Origin: Eudromia elegans
Lineage: Eukaryota > Chordata > Aves > Tinamiformes > Tinamidae
Assembly: GCA_003342815.1 (NCBI GenBank)
Contig: PTEX01000150.1
Coordinates: 1,634,168-1,698,167, forward strand
Length of the DNA stretch: 64,000 bases
Direction: 5' to 3'
Part shown: positions 38,926-48,780 of the stretch, piece by piece
How positions within the stretch are numbered: the first letter of the stretch is position 1
Layout of the letters: each line of letters begins with the position of its first letter
Made by a program: the position numbers and the translations under genes
The notes under the pieces: generated by a model
Seen by the model: the letters and a program-made list of their open reading frames with translations, nothing else
Databases searched by the model: none
What the model was told of the DNA's origin: nothing

Positions 38926-41900
38926 ATTTTCTTAAAAAGACATTTATGAGACCAAGTTGAAACAGAATGCAACAGAAGCAAATCACAAAGACAGCAACAT
39001 TAAAAGAGAAGCTTTTAAGGGTTAGCTCAATACAGAAATCACTCATTGGACTCAAAAGAGAATATAAAGTAGAAAAAAGAGTTGAAGAATTTATGAATAC
39101 TGAAAAGAGACAAAAGCTCAGTTACATAGGAAATCATTAAGCTGAAAGCTCAAGAAATAGCATGCACAGAAAACATTTCACAGAAAGATTCTAGGCCACT
39201 AATGGCTGAAGCATAAAAGAAAAGCATCTTAGCAGATTGGATCTTAATCTTCACGTTCCAATAGTGTTGGTAGTATCAGTCAATGGTGTAGAATGGCAAA
39301 CATATGTGATCTGGAAGCCAAAGCAATCTTAAACCATGCATAAGGACCAACAACCTACTAGATTAATTATTAGGTGTCAAAAATCAAGGATGTCTACAAA
39401 CTTGTTTAAAATTTGATCAATCTTGTCTGAAAACTAGATATACTAATAATAAAAAGAGGAATGCTTCTTCTAGTTCCTTTAAAGGTGCACCTTGTATTTA
39501 GCTAATCGTACTTTTCACTGTCAAACCACTTTATGGTCATAGCAGATGGAAAGACATCACAGCTGCAAGTGCCTCATGAAACCATGAGCAAGCTCTTCAA
39601 AGGCTGTTTGAGGTCCTTTTACTCAGAATCCCTCTTGGCAAGGCATCATACTCAACTCCTGCAGGAAAAATAAAGCCTTCTAAAACACTCCTTTGTCGTT
39701 GGATTAAAATAGACTGGATTTGGGTAAATCCAGAGGTTGTAGCTAAAGGGTTTAAGAAATTCAATATTTCAAATTCTGTGAAGAATGGAAGAGGACTCCT
39801 GTCATCTTCAGTCTGAAAAGAAAGTTGAGAAAATGAAGACTAGAAAAGTAAGAGAAAAGTTGAAGATAGCGAACAGAGTGACAGCATTACAAACTTGTAA
39901 AGAAGTGCAAAGAAAGAAAAGCAACAATAAAAAGGTACAAGAGAAGACTAACCTTTAATAGAGGCAAATCCTTAGTGAAAAATTCATACCCTCTTTGTAT
40001 ATTGATTAAAATTATCTAATAAAAAAGAGCTTTTTGTATATAACTGATTGCTTTTAGCATGGGTCATCTGCCTTTCAAGCTAGGATGAAATATATTCCCT
40101 AGCATTTTAAAATCCATTCTAGCATGTCAGCACTTTGTGAGGGGAGAAGATTAGGGTAGGACTTTAATGCGTTAAGGCAGGACCTTTAGGCACATGGTTC
40201 CAAATTAATACACCGCTAGCACCTAAATAGAAAATTTAAAAACGGGAGGCAATTAAAAGAGGAATGAACTCCATACATTCATATGGAACAATTATGGCAG
40301 TGAAAAACATGCTTTAAAAAAAGTTTTGCTAAGTAGCTAAAAACTTTACATACTTTACATTTTTTTCCCCCATCAGCATTATACTTAGGATAACTGTATT
40401 AGTAAAACCTTAGGTTAATTGCTAACACTGAATCAACTGTCTACTTCTAAACAAATGTTTCATTCTAATGACTGAACACACTTAACGTGTTTCAAAACAA
40501 CAATCTTCCCGGAACAGGCAGACAGTGACAAGACAACCAACAGATCAGACAAGAAATTCTAGCAAAGCAATTAAGAACAACGGGACAGCCCAAGTATTCT
40601 TCAGATGTTTGGGAAATAACTCACTATTTTTCTGTTGACAACTAGTAAGGTAGTATAAGAGAAGAGACAACTGTATAGTTCTGGAGAGTTTGCATCAAAG
40701 CAATTTCAGCAGAACACAAGACTAAGATACAGATTTATAAGAGGTCAAGAGTCCAAAATAACAATGGAGTGAATACTAATACGATCAAAGATAAAATGCA
40801 TAAACCACTAAAGAACATTCCAGGGTAAGCATACACACCATAAAGATTACACAAACAACTAGATCCAAAAGAAGCTGCCATCAGTTTTATATTTGATATA
40901 TAAGAAAAGTTACAATGAGAACAGAACATCTCCTATATCAAAAAGCTCTCATAAACCCACTTATCCATTCAGGTCTCAAAAATAAAACCGTTGTCTTCTT
41001 TTAACTGACTATAACCTACAGATTATCTAAAAAACAAAAACAAACCAAACAAAAAACCTAACCAGTCACCATACAAGCAAAAAGAACAACTATTTCGCTT
41101 TGGACTTTCTGAATTCTTGCAAAATTCATTTTCAGTTTATCTTCATCACAGCTGAAGACGCTTATTTTGTCTGCCCACATCTGCATACATATTGCTACAG
41201 ACAAAACTATTTGTTTATGGATTTGGTAATTACCAAATAACTGCAGAAAGGCATAAATTAGAATTAAAAAGTCATTTTATATATCCATACTAACGTGAAT
41301 TTTACTGAACGCCAATTTAAGAAATGCTTTCTGTTGCACACTGACAAGGACACAACTACATTTATGTAGATAGTGTACAAGATTAAGGATTTAATCCACT
41401 TTAAAAATAACTGTAACATTTCAGAGTGCAAAAATAATGAAGACAAAATATAAAGGTAAAGTTAATGAAATGCTACAAAGTAAAGAGAAGAAAACAGTTT
41501 CACAATATTATTTTCTTTCAAGGTACAGGGCTCTTTTTTTAATGGAATAATTATTCTACACTGTTGAATTATTATATGAAATAGTTCAATTTTCTCAAAA
41601 CTACCTAAGGGATTTGTCTGTACAACTACCACTTCATTTAACGAGATTGGAATACTTAAATCCCTTACTCACCTTTGAACCTAAGGGTCTTTCAGTGCTG
41701 TAACACACATGTTATAGCTTCTTTCAGTATGAAAGTACACTTATTTCCTCAACCATTATGCTACCCACTTTATTTAAAATAATCAATTTCTAACTATAAA
41801 CTATGCAGTTGCTGGGCTCTGGAATTACTACTAACTGTCAAAATAAAATAAGAAAATAAAAATTTCCAAGTTTGCATAGTTCTTGCATGCTTAGAAAATA

Positions 41901-44244
41901 CATACCAAAAATGCAGGTGCAGTGACCCTGAGATAAATACCAAAATATTTCTTCAGGACTGCACTTCCAGACTTAGTATGTAAAGATGACTGACTGTTTT
42001 GAAAATGTGACCAGACAAATTGTTCTTTAGTACATACATATTCAGAAATGTTATTCTAGAAATCATGGCAGATGCCTTTAAAATGTTATTTTAAATAAAG
42101 ATTTCCAAAACCACTTCTACAGCTATATGAATTTTCGGTAGCCACTGTAATGTAGTGAAAGCTAAGCAGCTAATTCCACTTATCATTTTTTTTCATAGTA
42201 AAGCATTAAAACTGTAGATGAAGTCATACAACTATTTTGACACCACAAGTATAGGTGAACACATTAGAAGAACGCTGTTGAACTAGTAAAAATATATATA
42301 TATAACTAAATAAATAATAAAAAGACCTATCCAATTACATTACTTATTACATAAAGCACCTGTTCAGACATCACCTTAAAATTTGAAAAGCAAGGTATTT
42401 TAATATTGAGTGGCATGCTTGAAATCCTGTTGTTATGCAGCTAAATCTCCGGAATGTAAAAACAGATGCAGCTTTTTATAAGTCTTAGTATAGAAATGAC
42501 AGGGTCTGTTTTGAAAGAGCATGAATTTCTGTGTAAGATCATAGGACTTGTATGCCTTGCATCCAAGATCAGTTTTGGTTTAAAAGCTGTACAATTGACA
42601 AGGTAGTAGTAAATTTAGGCCTTAATGGGGATTTTAGTAAGAAAATTAAAATAATAATAAAATACGAGTGTTTACTAAACTTTAAGTCAATTTAAATAAC
42701 TTATAAGGCCACTCACTAACTACACAGAACCATAATTTAAGGATAAACCTGTTTTTGACAGCATTGATTTACTCTGTGCAGCACTGAGGACGTTGTTTTC
42801 ATTCCCACTTACCCAACTACTTCAGCTCAATGAACTGTTCATTCAGAAGTCAGGAGTCGGGTCAGAGCCAAAAAGCCAGACTGCCATCCCCCAGCGCACG
42901 GATTTAAAAAAGGAGGCACAAAGACCAAGCTGACTATGAACACAGCGATCTGAGTCTACATAAACCAATCTTGTTTCTGCGAATCTATGGGGTCATTGCA
43001 TCCAAATATTATACCATTTTGACCATTTGAGCATTTTGACCACAGAAAAAAGAGCCCCAAATACAGATTCCCACTTTGGTGAAATAAAATATGAAAAAGG
43101 AATATGCTTGATGCATTTAGTAGTCAGTCTTGCTGCTTAGCAAGACATACAACCCAGTTTAATCCAAAAATGACAGACATATGCAAATTAGCATGCTGCA
43201 GTGGTTATGGCTCAGAATCAACTATTTAAGAAAACAGTTACAAAATCACAACTAAAATAGAGCTAAAACCAACCCAAATTATTTATTTCCAACCATTCCA
43301 CCTCTTCAAAATGCGGCTGTTCCACGAATAACGGACAGCAGCATGTAAACAAACACTACGACTTACACCAGATTTACTAATCGCTAAGCTCATATTACAG
43401 CTACAGGAGCGATTTCTGCAAATTTCTGCAGCCTGAGCGCGAAATACTTGGGAAGTGTTTTACACGTTGTGTCATACCCCATGTTAGCAGGGAAAGGACA
43501 CATACGAGAAATCAGAGCAACACACAGGCCTGTACGGTAAAAGCAGTGACCGGAACATAGCATTTCATTTAACAGTAGAGCTAGCTCGCAGAAGCATGTT
43601 TGGAAAGAGACACTCAGCAGGCTCTGCCGGACCAGGAAGGGAAAAGAAACACGGCGAGGAGAGCAGGAGGGCACCTGCACACACGGTCACTCCAGAAGCA
43701 GCCCGGAGGCTGCAGAAGCAGCAGGCAGAACCTTGTGGCTCCACACAGCCGCGCTCCTGACAGGGAGAGGGAGCTACGGGCGGCACAGGGCACCTGAAAC
43801 ACTCTCCGGAGACCCTCTGCTCCCTACCCCGGCGCCCAGGGCAGGGGAAAACTCCGGCGGGGCTGCAGAACACCAGACAGTGAATGAAAAGGCGCTGGGG
43901 TAGCTTCGGGATGGAGCCGCGACGCACGGGGCCCCGCCAGGGCCTTGGGGCCGCCGCCGCGGGGGCCCGGCCCGGGGCCGCCGCGAACAAAGGGTCTCTC
44001 GCTGAGGCGACGAGTCGCAGAGCGCGACAAAAGCGCCTGCGGGCCGCGAGCAGCGGCAACGACCCGCCCGCCCCACCGGGAGCCGGGCCCGGAGCGTTAA
44101 CTCTGCCCCCCCCGGCAACGGCCGCGCCAACCGCCGCCAACCGCCGCCAACGGCCGCTCCCCCCCGCCCCGCACACATACAGAGCCCAGGGCGGCGGGGG
44201 CGGCGCCGCTCGCCGCGGGGGAGGGGAGCGAGGCGGGCGGCGCG

Positions 44245-44275
44245 GGGGAAGGGAAGGGACGGGAAGGGACACGGC
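44245..44275 (+). repeat. GGGAA-type short tandem repeat in the start of intron 1
   Basis: Repeated GGGAAGGGAC units lie a few bases beyond the exon 1 donor. On the transcript strand this is a C/T-rich tract (TCCCTTCCC units). A second small repeat, AACCGCCGCC, lies at about 44128-44155. Both are simple repeats of the GC-rich island. Confidence 0.6.
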
Positions 44276-44283
44276 GGCCCGAC

Positions 44284-44445
44284 CTGGCAGAGCTGCTTGC
44301 AGTACTCGGTGGCCGCTTGCACGGCGGGCTCGGCGCTCTCCCGCAGAGCCGTCTCCAGCTCCAGCAGGCGCTCCCGCAGGCGCCGCAGCTCCCAGAGGTC
44401 GCCGCCTTGGCCGCCGCTCTCCGCCTCGGCCTCCTCGTCCGCCAT
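44284..44445 (-). CDS. ZNF292: ZNF292 coding exon 1 (residues 1-54)
   Basis: The ATG is at 44445-44443 in a good Kozak context (A at -3, G at +4). The exon encodes MADEEAEAES, a Gly-rich spacer, then a leucine-rich charged helix (about residues 16-42, coiled-coil-like), and ends in EYCKQLCQ. The start was chosen because MADEEAE matches the known ZNF292 N-terminus. The frame is also open upstream as far as 44958 with no stop, because the island is so GC-rich, so the stop-free frame alone does not fix the start. The exon ends at a CAG codon followed by GTCGGG, a donor with a poor +3 base. It is phase 0, so it joins directly to TLLEYAEK of exon 2, 25.8 kb away. Confidence 0.95.
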
Positions 44446-44515
44446 CTTCGCACCCCGCTCCGTCGCGTACGCAGCCCCCCCACCTCCTCCGGGCCGCCCC
44501 CCCGCGCCGTTCCTG

Positions 44516-44669
44516 GTCACGTGATTACACAATGCCACGTTCCGGGGAGGGGTCACGTGCGGGAGCGCGCGCCGCCCCGGCCCGGCCCCGCGGCCCGTCG
44601 ACTCGGCCTGGGGGGGAGGGGGGGGCGCGCGGGCGCGCCGCTCCCCCACGTGACGCGGCGCCACGTGAC
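44516..44669. promoter_or_regulatory. Four GTCACGTG E-boxes in mirror arrangement
   Basis: GTCACGTG occurs on the + strand at 44516-44523 and 44552-44559 (36 bp apart), and as its reverse CACGTGAC at 44647-44654 and 44662-44669 (15 bp apart). CACGTG with a GTC flank is the class bound by bHLH-ZIP factors such as USF and the MiT/TFE (CLEAR) group. All four sit between the two divergent start codons. Which factor binds is not shown by sequence. Confidence 0.75.
44610..44625 (+). other. G-run, possible quadruplex-forming tract
   Basis: Seven G, one A, then eight G lie between the two divergent starts, followed by CGCGCGGGCGCGCC. Long G-runs of this sort can fold into quadruplexes. There is no functional evidence. 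Confidence 0.5.
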
Positions 44670-44688
44670 CGCCCTCCCCGCCCAGGCG

Positions 44689-44700
44689 TTTTGGCGGCAA
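44689..44700. promoter_or_regulatory. E2F-like element next to the divergent ATG
   Basis: TTTTGGCGGCAA lies immediately before the ATG at 44701. It resembles the E2F core (TTTSSCGC, either strand) with one mismatch. Placement in a CpG-island promoter supports the reading, but a single short motif is weak evidence. Confidence 0.35.
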
Positions 44701-44868
44701 ATGGCGGGGGCGGCCGCGAGGTATCACGGCTTCGTTTTCCTTCTGCTGGTCCCGGTGGGGCCTTTGCTGCCGCAGGTCTCTTGGTGGGCTGGTCTGGGCC
44801 TCGAGGCTGCCCAGGGGCGCTGCTGCCTCCCCAGCCTCGCAATGGGAGGCTCTGCGGGCCCGAAGTGA
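44701..44868 (+). CDS. Divergent small ORF, 55 aa, hydrophobic leader (unidentified)
   Basis: An ATG 255 bp from and opposite to the ZNF292 start opens MAGAAARYHGFVFLLLVPVG, then PLLPQVSWWAGLGLEAAQGR, ending at TGA 44866-44868. Residues 11-24 are strongly hydrophobic after an Arg, as in a signal peptide or membrane anchor. After codon 25 the sequence reads CAG then GTCTCT, a possible weak donor in phase 0, so this could be a leader exon. Otherwise it is a free-standing micro-ORF on a divergent non-coding transcript. I recognise no homologue. GC-rich DNA makes chance open frames common, so confidence that it is translated is low. Confidence 0.25.
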   Translation: MAGAAARYHGFVFLLLVPVGPLLPQVSWWAGLGLEAAQGRCCLPSLAMGGSAGPK

Positions 44869-45021
44869 CCTCCCCTGTGTCACATGGGAGCCTGGGGCGT
44901 TTCTGTCTGCCACGAGCATGGGGAAGATCGAAGGTTGACCTGGAGGGCTGAATCTCATGGGCGGGCAGGATGGGCCTCCTGGGGGCTAGGTTGGCCTAGG
45001 CCCCTGAGACGTGACTCACCG

Positions 45022-45049
45022 TCCTCTGTGGCCCTTCCCACAGGTGAGT
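45022..45049 (+). other. Back-to-back acceptor/donor splice signal
   Basis: A pyrimidine-rich run with CTTCCCACAG is followed directly by GTGAGT, so 45041-45049 reads CAGGTGAGT, a perfect donor consensus that also completes an acceptor. It would be the natural end of a first exon of the divergent + strand transcript, or a recursive splice site. Strand and position, about 340 bp from the divergent start, fit that transcript. Confidence 0.4.
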
Positions 45050-45099
45050 GGCCTCAGGTGCCCTCAGCTGCCTTGTGCCCCTGTAGCAGGGAAGTAGCG

Positions 45100-45294
45100 A
45101 TGGAACAAAACCTGTTACTGCAGCAAGGTCGTGGTCTGCGAGCTCTGGATGATTACATGATCCCTGTTAGCCAGCCCCCACTGAAACTGTTTGGGCTTTT
45201 TCTGTCACCTGGAAGATTAGGAATGTCTGGGCGCGGTGCAGTGATGCAAATTGGGTATCAGTGCCTGGAAAAGATCGTAGCTACAAACTCCTGA
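45100..45294 (+). CDS. Small ORF, 64 aa, downstream of the divergent promoter (doubtful)
   Basis: An ATG at 45100 with G at -3 and G at +4 opens a 64-codon frame starting MEQNLLLQQGRGLRALDDYM and ending CLEKIVATNS. It follows the CAGGTGAGT site by about 50 bp. I recognise no family or domain. It may be a chance frame within a divergent transcript. Confidence 0.15.
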   Translation: MEQNLLLQQGRGLRALDDYMIPVSQPPLKLFGLFLSPGRLGMSGRGAVMQIGYQCLEKIVATNS

Positions 45295-48119
45295 AAACAT
45301 TTTACTCGGTCTTGTCTAGGTTCAAATATGATGCTGTACAATCCCTAGCTAGCACGCCCAGTGAACCGATTTGATGGTTCTGCTGGCTTTTCTTGTGGTG
45401 AAGGAAATGTGGCACTGTGTGTTTCCAGTGGAAATCCTAGGTGTGGGATGGAATGTACACTGGGATGGGGAAGAGAAGAGGTTCTTCTGATGTGGCAGAG
45501 CTCTTCCTCCGTCTGTAGGCATTGGTAGTGACAACACTGAATATGCAGAAACATGGGGACCTGGTCATAACACTTATCCCATAAGAGATGTTACCTTCCA
45601 GTGTAAGCAATCAAGTAAATATTTGTAAGCCTGAAATCCTTTGCATTTCTAATTTTTAGTACATGTGAAACCCATCCTGTCACAAGTAGTGGCAGATTTT
45701 TTTTTTTTTTTAAGCTTTCGTCTCTTCTGCTTATTTGGATACCAGAAATACCTAACAGGTTGCTTATATTCCTCATTACCAAATGTGCCACCTTGCTGTC
45801 TGTTACGCTAGTACTAATGAATGATGCAAATATTAGAAACATCTAAATAAACAAAGACCTATTTAGTCTTTCTAAATCACTTAATTTATCGGTATGAGCT
45901 AGCATCTCCTCTGGATAACTCTTTCAGTCCTATATTGCAGTGTTTATAATTATTTTCACTTAAGGGTAAACCACAATAGCCAAACTCATATTCATGGTCT
46001 GTCTTTGTTTTAGCTTGCTGTCTTGTTTCCTCCTTGCCCAGAGGGTTTTCTGAATTGAGCACCGGCCAGGGAGGAAGGAGAGATGAGAACAAGAGTTTCT
46101 TGCTCATACAAAAGATTAGGCCTCGGCGGTGTTAGAGTAAGGGTTGTTTGTTTTGTTCTCCTCGAGATCAAACGGCAAGAAGCCTGTCCTTCAGCTGTCC
46201 TATCCTGAAGAGGCTGTGCACTAAGGCCTGCGGGGCATTATGCAAGGGAGAATTCCTCCCTTTAATCACGGTTAACAGGCAGTTAGTTGCTAAGCTTAAA
46301 GGTAAGAGACACACAGAAAACAGAGCTTGTACCTGGAAGGAAAGACAGCAAACAGCAGTATTTTCATTTTTTCTTTTTTTTTTTTTTTTTCCTGTTCCCT
46401 TGGCGACCATGCTAATGCTGACAGCCACCGAGGCGAGTGTAGCAGTGACCTGAGGAAAAGGAGGAGGAAAAAAAAAGGAGTGCTGGACATGACCACACGT
46501 AGAAGCTGTGGGATTCATCTCATCTTTGAATCCCGATAGAAACTGCAAAGTGGCAGACAGAGCTCACGTAGATAGAGGTGACAGGAGAGAAGGAGATTGC
46601 AGAGCGAAGATGAGCTTCTCAGGTATTTGTTACTTCCAAGAGCTTACGGTGCAGAGGAAGAATGTGAATATGAGGTGGGACACAGTGACAGGAAAAATAT
46701 ATTTAAGGAAGGCACTTGATATGGTGGAAAATGCAGAGGAAGAGCAAACGGAAATACAAGATCACAAAGAGATGGGAGGAGGAGAAAAGACAAGAATCCT
46801 GCAAAAAAAAAGTTGAGGTGTGGGAGGGGAGAGAGTTCAAGAGGAGGGAAAAAATCCTGAAGAGACTGAAAGGGAAACAACGTAAAGTTCATGCCAGTAA
46901 AAAGATGGAATTCCTTGTTAAGAGGAATTGACTGGCTTATTACTGGGGTGTGTCAAGAATAAAAGTTCAAGATAAGGACTTGTGGATGAAAAGTTTCGTT
47001 CACATCAGAAATTCCTTTGGGATTCCTCCCTTTTACTGCTTCCTTGATGAACCTACAGTTTCTGTGCTGTAATGCTTCCTTAGCTCTGCACTTCAGTTCT
47101 CATGTCTCAGATCAATCTGTGCTGTTCAGTTACAGAATATTGAATGGCTCTTAAGCTACCTTAGTTATAGGTTTTGGGATGCTAGGCCTAACTAGAGGTA
47201 GCTGAAAGGAAAAAGGAGGACCCTGATCTAAGTTCCCATGTAAGAACATGGGGTACTTACCTTTAAATGTCTGGAAATAACTTTAAAATAAGAAACAAGT
47301 TTGGGAAATGCTTGTGTTGTATCCAGCTGTTGGTTTTAAGATACTGGATTAGATAGAATCAGATAAACAGGAACACCTGAGGTCAGAGCAGGGAAAGCAA
47401 GGAGAAAAGGGTTGAATACTGATAATCTGATGGATATTAATCTCATAGGCTACATAGGAGGACTATACATCTTCCAGACTGTTGTGTTAATAAGAAACAA
47501 CTTTGATGTTGTTAGTATATCTTTAGAGCCCGGGCAGCAAAATTGGAGTGATTAAAACTATGTCTTAAACTAGATGTTTTAATGGATAATAGAAAATAAG
47601 AGAGGAACATTAAAGCAGTTGTGGTGTTTGGGAGAAGAAAGAGGACTTTTGGGTTCAAGTCTGTAATGAAACAGTTTTTTGTAAGGCTTTTAGAGAAACA
47701 GTACTTGGAGCAAATTAAAGTGATACGAGCTCTTAATTTTAAAGGTCAAACAAATCAAGGGAACTCGGTGATGATAGCTGTATTTAGATGGTCAAGGACA
47801 TATATGTGCAAAAAGCTTGACATCTATTTAATGTTATCTACAAAAATATATCTAAAATTTATCTCAAACAGAAGAGACAGTCAGTCCCAGCTGGATAGAG
47901 AGCACTTCAAAAGAGGTGTTGGGAACAAACAAAAGCCTGGAAGGGAATGAAGAAAATGGTTGCTTACATGTTAAGAAATGTAGGGATAAAGTGAGAATTG
48001 TCAGAAGTCCAGCTGAGTTTCCTTACAAAGGAAATTAAAGCAACATTTAATGAGAAAGAAGATATGAACATGAAAGTTACCACATTTGAGGTGGAAGCAG
48101 AAACCTTGCTGTATACCCA
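45295..48119. other. Intergenic, nothing named
   Basis: No coding exon recognised. Contains a T17 run at 46374-46390. The purine-rich stretch at about 46.45-46.9 kb gives overlapping 100-codon Lys/Glu-rich frames that are compositional artefacts. The 109-codon frame at 47621-47950 may be an upstream part of the old LINE at 48.1 kb but has no motif I can name. Confidence 0.6.
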
Positions 48120-48780
48120 TCAGAGACATCAGAAGATCTTTATTCAGCTAGGAATTTTCATTAATGATGAAAAAAACCTGAGTTGTAATAATGAAATTTG
48201 CTGATGACACAAAACGCTGAGACGTTTTCAATGAGAGAAAGATCAAGACTGGATGACCTTGAGAACCTAAATAAGACAATGGGATTAATTTTAATAGCAT
48301 GAAATGTGAAGAGACTGATGGTACTTTCTACTCTCAGGGAAAGCTCATCAGTTCAAAGTGACACTGGGGGAGAAAGTTGTTATTGTATTAGTTGAAGATA
48401 ATTAAGTGTAAACATGATCAACTGCAAAAAAATAAAAATCATAGGACAAGACAGGTCAGATATTTCCAGTAGATCCTGGGGATAAAACATCAGTCTGCTC
48501 TCATCTGAAACAACATCTGCAATTCTGCTCACTTTTCTTCAGAAAAGATTAAATCAACTTGCAGGAAGTGCAAAGAAGGGCTCTGAGGGTGATCAGTAAG
48601 CTGGAGAATCTGGTTTAGGAGAATATAGAAGGGAATTTAGAATTTAGGGAATAAAGGTGGTTCATTCATCCTAGCAAAACAAAAGGTGGCAAGGGTTATG
48701 CTTTCAGTCTATGAATGCTAAGGAGAGTAAATGTGGGAGAAAAAGTTATTCAGGCTGTAAATGCTGAGGAAACTGGCTGG
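48120..48780 (+). mobile_element. Ancient CR1-like LINE remnant with FADDTK motif
   Basis: At 48195-48216 the + strand encodes KFADDTK, the reverse-transcriptase catalytic motif of CR1-group LINEs. Following DNA at 48495-48620 aligns with the section encoding H-L-E-Y-C-x-Q-F-W-(A)-P and the R-V-Q-R-R-A block (here GTGCAAAGAAGGGCTCTGAG). Heavily mutated, so old. It may start further left, near 47.6 kb. Confidence 0.6.

Larger units (their letters stand above)
18532..44283 (-). other. ZNF292: ZNF292 intron 1
   Basis: 25.8 kb. Its right end lies in the CpG island; the rest is AT-rich and mostly unique. Recognised contents are CR1 reverse-transcriptase remains at 19.9-20.6 kb, a CR1 3' end at 38.78-38.93 kb, a candidate cryptic exon at 38069-38175, two short tandem duplications (28106-28140, 30054-30088) and homopolymers. 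The stretches 20.7-38.0 kb and 39.0-43.5 kb otherwise show only short chance frames. Confidence 0.75.
1..44520 (-). other. ZNF292: ZNF292 gene, 5' part (exons 1-7 and introns 1-6)
   Basis: Seven exons on the minus strand join in phase to 338 residues that I recognise as the N-terminus of zinc finger protein 292. Recognition rests on the MADEEAE start, the TLLEYAEKWKTSEDPLPLLE block, GVWKNPVLCSILSQE, DMRIKHL, VDCKDALEMICNLESDGDEK and ELTLFWSKLQQRVEPSI. From the literature, ZNF292 is a nuclear DNA-binding protein with many C2H2 fingers, first described as Zn-15, which acts with Pit-1 at the growth hormone promoter; loss of one copy causes a human neurodevelopmental disorder. The paralogue RLF shares this region but has a different N-terminus and a diverged second exon. 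No zinc finger is encoded here: the fingers sit in a very large final exon, which must lie left of position 1. The right end (TSS) is approximate, in the 75 bp upstream of the ATG. Confidence 0.96.
43600..44900. promoter_or_regulatory. ZNF292: CpG island with bidirectional promoter of ZNF292
   Basis: Base composition changes abruptly from AT-rich to very GC- and CpG-rich, peaking at 43.9-44.7 kb, then fades by about 44.9 kb. It covers ZNF292 exon 1, its 5' flank and an oppositely oriented ATG at 44701. There is no obvious TATA box. The pattern is that of a housekeeping-type, dispersed-start promoter. Edges were set by eye. Confidence 0.9.

Noticed and set aside
43884..44951. 355-codon and 183-codon + strand frames in the CpG island
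   Set aside because: Arg/Pro/Gly/Ala-rich shadows of exon 1 and GC-rich DNA; no family resemblance. Only the short frame starting at 44701 was kept as a low-confidence item.
43774..44958. 394-codon minus-strand open frame across the CpG island
   Set aside because: Only the part from 44445 to 44284 is ZNF292 exon 1; the rest is stop-free because of GC-rich composition (upstream flank and intron 1).
46148..46892. Cluster of overlapping frames at 46.1-46.9 kb
   Set aside because: Purine-rich/pyrimidine-rich low-complexity DNA gives Lys/Glu and Phe/Leu/Pro frames on opposite strands; no gene evidence.
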